Source: JAEUSG01 sp964590225
GTDB taxonomy: Bacteria; Fibrobacterota; OXYB2-FULL-49-7; JAEUSG01
Direction of reading: 5' to 3'
Length of the DNA stretch: 30,057 nt
NCBI GenBank assembly: GCA_964590225.1
Contig: CAZPWS010000036.1
Coordinates: 1 to 30,057, forward strand
The translations under genes were made by a program, and so were the position numbers. Below are positions 15,483-23,271 of the stretch, piece by piece (position 1 is the stretch's first letter; every line of letters begins with the position of its first letter). Under the pieces are notes generated by a model. The model made no database searches. It was not told where the DNA came from and worked only from the letters and a program-made list of their open reading frames with translations.

Positions 15483-17258
15483 ATGGAGAGCGGAGGAAAA
15501 AACTTTAATATATCCGGCTCAGTAGATGCGTGTGCCGCTCTTTTTAAGGCAAATCCGCTACCTATGGTTTTTATGCGTATCAACGATAGAGAAATTATTG
15601 AAGCAAATGATGCATTTGTCCGGAATTATGGGAAATTGCAAGATTTTTCACCGGACATACTTCCAATATCAGATGATTTATTGCAAAAAGGGTTTATTCA
15701 GAACTGCGAGACTGTGATTGTAGCTGCTGATGGGAAAAAGCGAATTGTGATTATTTCTGCGGAAATAGTTACCATAAACTCTGATACTTTTATTTTTGTG
15801 GTTATTCAGGATATAACAGAAAGAAAAGAGATTGAGAACGCTCTCTTACAAAGCGAAGCAAAACTAAGTTCTATAATTAATTCTATACCAAACCCGATTT
15901 TTTATAAAGATATCAACCTTTGTTATGCTGGATGTAATAACGCTTTTGTTGAGTATCTCGGAATTCCTAAAGAAAGAATTATTGGTTCCACTGTATATGA
16001 TGTTGCTCCGCCTGACCTTGCGGTAATATACGATAAAGCCGATAAAAATCTAATATCTTCAGGGATGCCCCAACAATATGAGGCGATAGTAAAATATGCA
16101 GATGGATCTATGCGGTCTGTCATGTTTTCGAAATCTGTTGTCGTGGATGCTGATGGCAAAAAGGCAGGCATAGTTGGTGTTATGCTTGATATTACTGAGA
16201 GAAAACAGACTGAAGATGCATTAAAGCTTTTCCATGCGCTTCTCGATCAATCCGGCGATTCGATATTTGTTATCAATCCTGATTCCGGCAGAATTCTTGA
16301 TGCTAATAAAACGGCCTGTAAAACACTTGACTATTCTATTGATGAGTTAAAAAAGCTGCACACATATGAGCTTGATATTTGTCTTGGAACGCCCGAGTCG
16401 CGTATTCCTCTTGCTCAAAGAGTAAAAAAAGAGGGAGATGTTACCATTGACGGAATTTTTAAAACAAATGGCGGCAGAATGATTTTAGCTGAGGTCAGTA
16501 TCCGATTTGTTGAAGTTGGTGGCATTGCCTATCATGTTGCATCAGCTCGGGATGTAACCGAAAAAAGAAGATCGGAGGAAAGAATCCGCAACAGTGAAGC
16601 AAGATACCGTATGCTGATAGAAAACAGTTCTGATATTATTTATTCACTAAATCCTGATGGCAGTTTTAGTTATGTAAGTAACGGAGTAAGAAAACTTGGA
16701 TATGAGCCGGATGAAATTATTGGACGACATATTTCCGATTTTATAGACGAACATGACCAAGCAGCTACGCTAAAAGCATTTCAAGAATCGATAACAAGCA
16801 ATATTGTTGACAAATTAACTTTTAAAGTTAAGTGTAAGGATGGTTCACTTGTTGATTTAGAAGAATCAGGACAGACTGTCCGTACTCCAGAGGGAAGGGT
16901 TATTCAGGTAGTTGGGATACTTAGAGATGTTACTCGTCGATTACGCGATGACGCAGCAAAAATAAGGGAAGAGAAACTTAAAGCTGTTATGGAGGCTGCT
17001 GGGGCCGCGTGCCACGAACTCAATCAACCTTTGCAGGCTGTTATTGGATATGTTGATATAATTACTCATCAGCGTACCGGTAAGAGCGTTGATAGTACTA
17101 TGATTGATAAAATAAGTGTACAGCTTAAACGAATGGCCGAAATTACCAGAAAACTCAATACAATAACACGGTATGAAGTTCGGGAGTATGTTGGAGACTC
17201 TAAAATAATCGACTTAGACAAGTCTGCCCAGGGTGGGAGTGGTTGTAGAAATGAGTAA
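15483..17258 (+). CDS. Four-PAS protein with DHp domain, lacking ATPase domain
   Basis: This 591-residue cytoplasmic protein has four PAS domains in tandem. Each of the first two ends in DITERK, the third in DVTEKRR and the fourth in DVTRRLR, at about residues 15-125, 130-250, 255-370 and 375-490. A DHp segment follows with H-box CHELNQPLQAVIGYVD and phospho-His at about 511. It stops 80 residues later after KIIDLDKSAQ, again with no ATPase boxes, exactly as in the smaller neighbour. ATG at 15483 follows an AAAGG-type site. The PAS cofactor is unknown and no membrane segment is seen. The 3' end overlaps cheB by 8 bp. Confidence 0.85.
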   Translation: MESGGKNFNISGSVDACAALFKANPLPMVFMRINDREIIEANDAFVRNYGKLQDFSPDILPISDDLLQKGFIQNCETVIVAADGKKRIVIISAEIVTINSDTFIFVVIQDITERKEIENALLQSEAKLSSIINSIPNPIFYKDINLCYAGCNNAFVEYLGIPKERIIGSTVYDVAPPDLAVIYDKADKNLISSGMPQQYEAIVKYADGSMRSVMFSKSVVVDADGKKAGIVGVMLDITERKQTEDALKLFHALLDQSGDSIFVINPDSGRILDANKTACKTLDYSIDELKKLHTYELDICLGTPESRIPLAQRVKKEGDVTIDGIFKTNGGRMILAEVSIRFVEVGGIAYHVASARDVTEKRRSEERIRNSEARYRMLIENSSDIIYSLNPDGSFSYVSNGVRKLGYEPDEIIGRHISDFIDEHDQAATLKAFQESITSNIVDKLTFKVKCKDGSLVDLEESGQTVRTPEGRVIQVVGILRDVTRRLRDDAAKIREEKLKAVMEAAGAACHELNQPLQAVIGYVDIITHQRTGKSVDSTMIDKISVQLKRMAEITRKLNTITRYEVREYVGDSKIIDLDKSAQGGSGCRNE

Positions 17259-18324
17259 GAATATAAGAGTTCTTATAGTTGATGATTCAGCCGTGGTCCG
17301 TTCCGCTTTAGCGGATAAGCTTTCAAAATATGGTGGAATAGAAATTGTTGGTACCGCTATGGACCCATTTGTTGCGCGAGATAAAATAATTGCTCTTAGG
17401 CCTGATGTTCTAACCCTTGATATTGAGATGCCACGAATGGATGGACTTACTTTTCTGGAAAAATTGATGGCATCTTATCCTTTACCTGTAATTGTAATAA
17501 GTTCCCTTGCTCCAGAAGGAAGCGCATCATATTTTAAAGCACTTGAGCTTGGCGCGCTTGAAGTTGTGGCAAAACCGGACTCGGCATTTGGGCAGAGTAT
17601 CGACCTTCAGATAGGTGTTATTGCCGATAAAATCAAGGAAGCAGCAAAGGTTAATATGGAAGCGCGGAGAAAGGTCGCTGGTATTACAGATCGCACAAAA
17701 ACTTATTCAGCTAAAGCAAAAAGTTCCCACGCAATGCTTCAAACAACCGACAGGATAGTTGCGGTGGCGGCAAGTACTGGCGGAACACAAACATTTCGAG
17801 CAATTGCTGCAAAGTTGCCGGCGGACGCTCCGCCTATGATTCTTGTGCAACATATGCCACCACTCTTTACGCGATCATATGCGGAAAGCCTTAATTCGGT
17901 ATCGGCTATGGATGTTAAGGAGGCCGAAAATGGCGACGCTGTTATTCAGGGGCGGTTGCTTGTAGCGCCCGGTAATTATCATATGCAGCTTTGCAGGAGT
18001 GGCGCGCGTTATTTTGTCGAACTAAACCAAAATCCCCCTGTTTGTCATGTAAGGCCATCTGCGGATGTATTGTTTCACTCAGTGGCAGATTTTGCGGGCA
18101 AGAATGCGGTTGGTGTGGTACTTACTGGCATGGGAAGTGATGGCGCGAGTGGATTATATGCGATGAAAATGGCTGGAGCATTGACTATTGTGCAGGATGA
18201 AGCGAGCAGTATAGTTTTTGGAATGCCCAAAGCCGCTTATGAGGCAGGTGCATGTGATTCTTTCACGCCACTTGAAAGAATAGCTGAGTTAATTATTGAA
18301 AAGGCAAAAGGCAATGGCAGATAA
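17251..18324 (+). CDS. cheB: CheB receptor methylesterase/response regulator
   Basis: This 357-residue enzyme removes receptor methyl groups and can deamidate glutamines. It has an N-terminal receiver with acidic pair DD at 11-12, D57 in LTLDIEMP, and Lys109 in AKPD. After a linker of about 40 residues the methylesterase domain follows, with catalytic Ser175 in AASTGG, His201 in VQHMPP and Asp297 in GMGSDGA. All key residues are present. ATG at 17251 is chosen, since a GTG six codons earlier would add residues not typical of the family. It overlaps the PAS-DHp gene by 8 bp and cheD by 11 bp, so all three are coupled. CheA is the expected phosphodonor. Confidence 0.95.
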   Translation: MSKNIRVLIVDDSAVVRSALADKLSKYGGIEIVGTAMDPFVARDKIIALRPDVLTLDIEMPRMDGLTFLEKLMASYPLPVIVISSLAPEGSASYFKALELGALEVVAKPDSAFGQSIDLQIGVIADKIKEAAKVNMEARRKVAGITDRTKTYSAKAKSSHAMLQTTDRIVAVAASTGGTQTFRAIAAKLPADAPPMILVQHMPPLFTRSYAESLNSVSAMDVKEAENGDAVIQGRLLVAPGNYHMQLCRSGARYFVELNQNPPVCHVRPSADVLFHSVADFAGKNAVGVVLTGMGSDGASGLYAMKMAGALTIVQDEASSIVFGMPKAAYEAGACDSFTPLERIAELIIEKAKGNGR

Positions 18325-18799
18325 AATAGTTGTTGACATTGCGGATATGAAGGCTTCTAATGCAAACGACTCTATCATTACCTTTGCATTGGGTTCTTGT
18401 ATCGGGGTGGCAGCCTATGATCCTGTGGCGAGGGCAGGAGCGTTACTTCATTATATGTTGCCGGATTCGAGGCTCGATTCGTCGAAGGCTATGATTAAAC
18501 CATGCATGTTTGCCGATACCGGTGTAGTACATATGTTTAAAGCGCTTCAGCAGTTGGGGTGTCAGAGTAAAAGGTTGATAGTCAAAATTGCTGGGGGTTC
18601 GAGTATTCTTGATCCTAATGGAACTTTTAATATTGGTAAAAACAACTATCTTGCACTAAAGAAAGTTCTATGGCGGTTTAGCGTCCTGATTAAGGCTGAA
18701 GATATTGGGGGCAGTTTCAGCCGTACTATGACACTTAATACTATAAATGGCGAAGTTGGTGTAAAATATGCAGGTGCGAAAGAGGAGATACTTCTGTGA
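18314..18799 (+). CDS. cheD: CheD receptor glutamine deamidase
   Basis: This 161-residue cysteine hydrolase deamidates receptor glutamines and in many bacteria also binds CheC/CheX-type phosphatases. It contains the catalytic Cys29 in FALGSCIGV and His46 in GALLHYMLPDS, followed by the GGSSILDPN and IGKNN segments typical of the family. ATG at 18314 follows AAAAGG and overlaps cheB. Its stop overlaps the GTG of the HDOD gene (GTGA, 4 bp). Confidence 0.95.
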   Translation: MADKIVVDIADMKASNANDSIITFALGSCIGVAAYDPVARAGALLHYMLPDSRLDSSKAMIKPCMFADTGVVHMFKALQQLGCQSKRLIVKIAGGSSILDPNGTFNIGKNNYLALKKVLWRFSVLIKAEDIGGSFSRTMTLNTINGEVGVKYAGAKEEILL

Positions 18800-19653
18800 A
18801 TCTCGACACCATAAACGAAATACTTGCAAGAGTAGAAAGGTTAAAACCTATTCCAGCGCTTGCGCTCAGAATCATAAACGCTGCTGGTAATCCCGATACG
18901 CCAATATCTCAAATAGTGTCGTTGATTAAAATGGACGAAATATTAACCGCAAAAATTCTTAAACGGGCAAATTCTGTTTATCATAAAAGGTTGGCGGCAG
19001 CGGTTAATTCAATTGATGATGCGGTATTAAATCTTGGGTTTCATAATATTGTTAACATCGTACTTGCGGAGACGGCAGGTGATCACCTGATAAATGTAGG
19101 AGATGGTTATGGCATTGCCCGTGGCGAATTATGGCGCCATTCGGTTGCCTGTGCTGCCGTCGCAATGCGACTTTCGAAATTGACTGGATTTAGCGAAGTA
19201 GAGCCATTGTTTACATCCTGTATAGTTCACGATATAGGTAAGTCGGTGCTCGACTTTTTTATAGCAGAAAAAAGGGCTGAAATAAGAGGAACTGCGTCAA
19301 TTGGTAAAGCATCATTTACTAAGGTGGAAATTGAAATGCTCGGCTTCGACCATGCCAGTATTGGTGCGCTTATCCTTGAGAAGTGGGCTTTACCTGAGTC
19401 TATAGTATCAGCAGTTCGCTGGCATCATGAGCCGGAAAATGGTGGCGATTTTAGCGAGCTGGCGTGGCATGTTCATATTAGTGACCTAATTTGTCTTATG
19501 GTTGGGGTAGGACTTGGCGTTGATGGATTATCCTACGAAGGCCGAATGGAAAGATTATCAAAGTACGGCATAAAGGAAGCTGATCTGCAAAAATTGCTGA
19601 TTATCGCAATTGAAGAGCTTGAGCACGCTGACAAGCTGCTTAAAGGAGAATAA
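18796..19653 (+). CDS. HDOD domain signalling protein
   Basis: This 285-residue HDOD protein belongs to the HD-related output domains that lack full nucleotide phosphodiesterase activity and often sit next to chemotaxis or two-component genes. The HDOD core runs from LKPIPALALRIINAA (near 13) through ILTAKILKRANS to about 215. It contains HSVACAAVAMRL and the HDIGKSVLDFF segment (about 145-155), whose HD pair is retained. GTG at 18796 is preceded by AGGAG and overlaps the cheD stop. A role in signal integration is inferred from context; the molecular activity is unknown. Confidence 0.88.
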   Translation: MNLDTINEILARVERLKPIPALALRIINAAGNPDTPISQIVSLIKMDEILTAKILKRANSVYHKRLAAAVNSIDDAVLNLGFHNIVNIVLAETAGDHLINVGDGYGIARGELWRHSVACAAVAMRLSKLTGFSEVEPLFTSCIVHDIGKSVLDFFIAEKRAEIRGTASIGKASFTKVEIEMLGFDHASIGALILEKWALPESIVSAVRWHHEPENGGDFSELAWHVHISDLICLMVGVGLGVDGLSYEGRMERLSKYGIKEADLQKLLIIAIEELEHADKLLKGE

Positions 19654-19656
19654 ATT

Positions 19657-20037
19657 ATGGGAACACGCTTTTTAATAGTTGATGATTCCGCTAATATCAG
19701 GTCTTTTGTCAAAAAAACACTTGAACTTACGGGAATAGAAACTGACGCAGTTTTTGAAGCAAGTAATGGATTTGAGGGATTGGCAGTTCTTGAACAGGAG
19801 GTTGTGGATGTCGTTTTGACCGATATTAATATGCCGCGTATGAATGGCCTTGAAATGATACAGAAGATAAAGGGTAACTCTGCATGGGAAAAAATTAAGA
19901 TCGTTGTTATTTCTACAGAAGGTAGCCGCGAAAAGATTGTTGAAGCGGCAAAATTAGGTGTAAATGGGTATCTCCGTAAACCATTCGGGCCGGAAAATGT
20001 GCTCGAATTACTTAATGAGGCATTGATAAATGGATAA
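19657..20037 (+). CDS. cheY: CheY-like single-domain response regulator
   Basis: This 126-residue receiver is close to classical CheY. It has acidic DD at 9-10, phosphoacceptor D56 in VLTDINMPRMNG, switch Thr in VVISTEGS and Lys in LRKPFGP. It starts 3 bp after the HDOD stop with GGAG nearby and overlaps the CheX gene by 8 bp. This tight pairing with a CheX-type phosphatase suggests the two form a phosphorylation and dephosphorylation pair. Of the three free receivers in the operon this and the last are the best candidates for the motor- or output-binding CheY. Confidence 0.92.
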   Translation: MGTRFLIVDDSANIRSFVKKTLELTGIETDAVFEASNGFEGLAVLEQEVVDVVLTDINMPRMNGLEMIQKIKGNSAWEKIKIVVISTEGSREKIVEAAKLGVNGYLRKPFGPENVLELLNEALING

Positions 20038-20530
20038 CAAACTTATAGAAAGGGCGCTTTTTGACTCGGCAACCGAAGTTTTCGAAAAAATGCTCTTTTT
20101 AGAAATAAAACCTGATACCGGCAATGAGCTACTTCCTATACACCGTGAGATTTCTGGAAGAATATCTTTCGAAGGAATTTTTAAGGGAGTGGTTCGACTC
20201 GATTGTTCCTGCTCTTTAGCGAAAGAATTAACAGTCTCTTTTCTTGGTATAGATCCAGACGATGCTGATACTACAAAAGTTGATGATAATATAAAAGAGT
20301 TAGTGAACATGATTTGTGGCAATATGTTTTGTAAGCTTGACGAAGACAGAAGTCTAGCAAAATTAGGCATACCGGAGGTTGTTAGGGAAGCAATTGTCCC
20401 AATTAATCTTTCCGGCATGAAATGGGTAGCTTCATATATTTTTAGCTGTCCCGCCCTCCGTGATATTCATGGGAAAGAGGAAAAATTTGGTGTTTTCCTT
20501 TTTGAGCAGGCGAAGGATGAAATTAATTAA
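20030..20530 (+). CDS. cheX: CheX-type CheY-P phosphatase
   Basis: This 166-residue protein of the CheC/CheX/FliN-phosphatase group would dephosphorylate CheY-P. The key helix carries the D/S-x3-E-x2-N signature as D86, E90 and N93 in DDNIKELVNMICGN. The N-terminal helix (ATEVFEKMLFLE) is typical of CheX-like proteins in this operon type. There is only one E/N site, as in CheX. It overlaps the preceding cheY by 8 bp. Confidence 0.85.
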   Translation: MDNKLIERALFDSATEVFEKMLFLEIKPDTGNELLPIHREISGRISFEGIFKGVVRLDCSCSLAKELTVSFLGIDPDDADTTKVDDNIKELVNMICGNMFCKLDEDRSLAKLGIPEVVREAIVPINLSGMKWVASYIFSCPALRDIHGKEEKFGVFLFEQAKDEIN

Positions 20531-20570
20531 TTTTGTTCTAATAATTTTAAAAGAAGGAGCTCATACATAG

Positions 20571-21419
20571 ATGAACACTATAATCGTAGCAAATGAGCAA
20601 TTTGATCAGGAATTGGTAGCCGTTCTGCAGAAGAATGGCTGTACTCCCATAATGAGTGTAAAAAGAATTAGCATGGTAGAAACAAAGCTTTCTGGCACTA
20701 AGAACATCATTGTTTACGATGTTACTGAAGAACTTCAGGAAGCCATGAAAGCTATTCGAGAACTTATGAGTGGCGCAAATGCCGAAAGGGTAAAACTACT
20801 GCTTTTACTCGATCAAGGCATTAAAGATGCTATCGCAACACTTGTTAATTATGATAATGTCAAATATGTATTCAAGCCGGTCACCAAAGAGCGGCTCCAA
20901 ATAGGGTTAAGGATGCTATTATTCGAAAAGAAGCAGCCGCCGAAGCTCTCAATTGAATATATCAATCCGTTTTTAGAAGCTACGGCAATGATAATGAAGC
21001 AGATGGCATTTACAGATATTGTAAAGAAGGATGTTTCAGTTGAAACTGGTCTTTCTGTGCGAGGGGATCTTTCTGGTGTTATGGCTTTATCGGGCAAGGC
21101 AAGCGGATTTGTTGTAATAAGTATGAGTTTTGAAACCGCTTTCGAAATTGTCAACAAGATGACCATGGGAAGTCTTAAAGAAAACGAAGAAAAAATAGTC
21201 GAAGGTGGCGTGATGGAGCTGATAAATATCATTTCAGGTCAGGCACAGGCCATGTTTAATCAAAATCAGTACCATTTTGACTTTACTACTCCAACAATGA
21301 TAAAAGGCAAGGGACACTCAATATATCACGGGGCGATGGCAAGTAGTATTGTTGTAAATTTTCAAACGCCGGAGGGACGGGATATTTTCTTGCAAGTCTG
21401 TTTGAAAAACGCCGGATAG
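20571..21419 (+). CDS. Pseudo-receiver fused to CheX-like domain
   Basis: This 282-residue two-domain protein has an N-terminal receiver-like half (1-115) that keeps D50 in IIVYDVT and K102 in FKPVT, but strand 1 ends in IIVANEQF instead of an acidic pair. It may bind metal poorly. The C-terminal half (about 130-282) is a CheX-like domain with E216 and N219 in EGGVMELINIISGQA. The residue four before the Glu, usually Asp or Ser, is Gly212, so activity may be altered. GAAGGAG precedes the ATG. A role as a regulated phosphatase or receptor-array adaptor is inferred. Confidence 0.75.
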   Translation: MNTIIVANEQFDQELVAVLQKNGCTPIMSVKRISMVETKLSGTKNIIVYDVTEELQEAMKAIRELMSGANAERVKLLLLLDQGIKDAIATLVNYDNVKYVFKPVTKERLQIGLRMLLFEKKQPPKLSIEYINPFLEATAMIMKQMAFTDIVKKDVSVETGLSVRGDLSGVMALSGKASGFVVISMSFETAFEIVNKMTMGSLKENEEKIVEGGVMELINIISGQAQAMFNQNQYHFDFTTPTMIKGKGHSIYHGAMASSIVVNFQTPEGRDIFLQVCLKNAG

Positions 21420-21439
21420 CTTTTTTTGAGGAGAAATAT

Positions 21440-21814
21440 ATGGCTGCTATAAATAAAATTCTTGCGGTTGATGATTCTTCGACTATGCTTCGTATATTAG
21501 TGAATACTCTTAATAAAGCCGGATACAACAATGTAATAACTGCTGACAACGGGCAAGATGCGCTTCAAAAGTTGATGGAAAACGGTGATGTTACACTTGT
21601 GCTTTCAGACTGGAATATGCCAGAAATGAAGGGACTCGATCTTCTTCAGGCCATCCGCTCCGACGACAAGTTTAAGTTATTACCATTTATTATGGTTACT
21701 TCCCGTAATGTTAAAGAAGACATACTTGAAGCGGTTAGGGCAGGAGCAAATGATTATCTTGTAAAACCGTTTACGGTTGAGTCTCTCAAGGAGAAAATAG
21801 AAAGACTAAAATGA
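21440..21814 (+). CDS. cheY: CheY-like single-domain response regulator
   Basis: This 124-residue receiver has acidic DD at 11-12, phosphoacceptor D57 in VLSDWNMPEMKG, Thr in MVTSRN and Lys in LVKPFT; the SDWNMP form is typical of chemotaxis CheY. TGAGGAGA precedes the ATG. It is the last signalling gene of the operon and its stop overlaps the start of the aldehyde dehydrogenase gene (ATGA). It is the probable target of CheA alongside the other CheY proteins. Confidence 0.92.
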   Translation: MAAINKILAVDDSSTMLRILVNTLNKAGYNNVITADNGQDALQKLMENGDVTLVLSDWNMPEMKGLDLLQAIRSDDKFKLLPFIMVTSRNVKEDILEAVRAGANDYLVKPFTVESLKEKIERLK

Positions 21815-23268
21815 CACCTTTGACAAAGTTGAAATTCTGTGTTGATGGCAGATGGGTCGAATCTAAAACAGGAAACTATTCACCGCTTATTGATCCGGCT
21901 ACCGGACACCAGTCTGTGCTGGTTCCAATGTGCAGTAGAGAGGAAATTGATGATGCGGTATCTTCATGTTCTCATTCGTTTACGACATGGTCTAAAACAC
22001 CTCTATTAGAAAGAGCGGCAGTATTAAACCGTTTCGCTGTTGCAATAGAAGCAAATCGAGCTGAAATAGCAAGGCTTATTTCGCGCGAGTCCGGTAAGGT
22101 TTTAGCAGAATCAAATAGCGAAATCGACAAAACAATAGAAAGCATCAAGTATGCGTGTTCAGCATCTCATGCACTTCTAGGTTCATCCTACCCTAATCCC
22201 GCATCATCAATAAATACGCTTTCGTATCGTGAAGCTGTTGGAGTGTTTGCTGCGGTTGTCCCTTTTAATTTTCCTGCAATGATTCCCTTTGGCTGGATAC
22301 TACCCTACGCGGTTGTGTGTGGAAATGCTCTCTTATTGAAGGCTTCAAGCAAAGTTCCGTCAACTGCAATATTTTTGTTAGAACTTCTTGGCAAGTCAGG
22401 GTTGCCGCCTGGTGTTGTAAATCTTGTTATGTGTGGGAGGGAAGAAACCGAATACATCTTATCGCATCCACAAATTGCTGGTGTTTCGTTTGTTGGCTCA
22501 ACAGAGGCCGGAAAACTGGTGTTTTCAAAGTGTGCCGAGGGGGGAAAAAGGGTGCAAGTTCTTGCCGGAGCAAAGAATCATGCTATTGTGCTTGACGATG
22601 CAAATATTCCAGAGACTGCTGCTAAAGTTACGGGCGCGTTTTGCAGTTGCTCCGGTGAGAGGTGTATGGCTCTGCCAGTAATATGTGTTGTAGAGTCTAT
22701 TGCCGAAGCTTTTGTTGCTGCTTTGCTGAATATTGCTAAAAAAGTGAAGGTAGGGCTACCGCTTCATCCGGAATCAAAAATGGGTCCGCTAATAAATGCA
22801 AATATGCGTGATAAAGTTGTTATAGCTATCAACCGTGCGATTGCGGAAGGTGCGACACTGCTGCTCGATGGGAGAGGTGTAGTTGTTGATGGGGGAGAGG
22901 GTGGTTTTTTTATAGGACCCACAATATTTGATTTTGTAACTGAAGAAATGGCCATAGGGCGTAAAGAGATTTTTGGCCCTGTATTATCGATTAAGAGAAT
23001 TAAGTCAATTGACGAAGGCATAAATATTATTAATGGAAGCAAATTTGGCAAAGCAGCATCGGTTTTTACCAGCAGTGGACGGGCTGCAAAGGAATTTATC
23101 TCAAGGGTTGATGTTGGGATGGTTGGGGTAAATATTGCAAATCCTTCGCCATACTCATCTTTCCCGTTTACTGGTCGCCGCGACTCATTTTTTGGTGATT
23201 TAAATGTCCTCGGTAACGATGGATTTATGTTTTTTTCACAGCCAAAGGTTGTATCCGCGCTTTGGTAA
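21811..23268 (+). CDS. Methylmalonate-semialdehyde-type aldehyde dehydrogenase (CoA-acylating)
   Basis: This 485-residue NAD+-dependent aldehyde dehydrogenase belongs to the MmsA/IolA family, which converts methylmalonate or malonate semialdehyde to propionyl- or acetyl-CoA with CO2 release. The catalytic Cys285 lies in GERCMALP. The family-specific GAKNHAIVLDDAN segment (253-265) replaces the LGGK motif and lacks the general-base Glu, as expected. The PFNFP (151-155) and EIFGPV motifs are intact. The cofactor loop LKASSKVPST differs from the usual LKPSEKDPGA. It starts by 4-bp overlap with cheY and has no close ribosome site, so translation is probably coupled. It may serve myo-inositol, beta-alanine or related catabolism; mmsA or iolA would be the nearest symbols. 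Confidence 0.85.
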   Translation: MTPLTKLKFCVDGRWVESKTGNYSPLIDPATGHQSVLVPMCSREEIDDAVSSCSHSFTTWSKTPLLERAAVLNRFAVAIEANRAEIARLISRESGKVLAESNSEIDKTIESIKYACSASHALLGSSYPNPASSINTLSYREAVGVFAAVVPFNFPAMIPFGWILPYAVVCGNALLLKASSKVPSTAIFLLELLGKSGLPPGVVNLVMCGREETEYILSHPQIAGVSFVGSTEAGKLVFSKCAEGGKRVQVLAGAKNHAIVLDDANIPETAAKVTGAFCSCSGERCMALPVICVVESIAEAFVAALLNIAKKVKVGLPLHPESKMGPLINANMRDKVVIAINRAIAEGATLLLDGRGVVVDGGEGGFFIGPTIFDFVTEEMAIGRKEIFGPVLSIKRIKSIDEGINIINGSKFGKAASVFTSSGRAAKEFISRVDVGMVGVNIANPSPYSSFPFTGRRDSFFGDLNVLGNDGFMFFSQPKVVSALW

Positions 23269-23271
23269 GCC

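Noticed and set aside
19076..19089. Perfect 14-bp palindrome CAGGTGATCACCTG
   Set aside because: It lies within the HDOD gene coding for an ordinary AGDHL stretch and has no regulatory context.
21811..23268. Missing general-base Glu in the aldehyde dehydrogenase as a sign of inactivity
   Set aside because: The GAKNH form without that Glu is normal for CoA-acylating methylmalonate-semialdehyde dehydrogenases.
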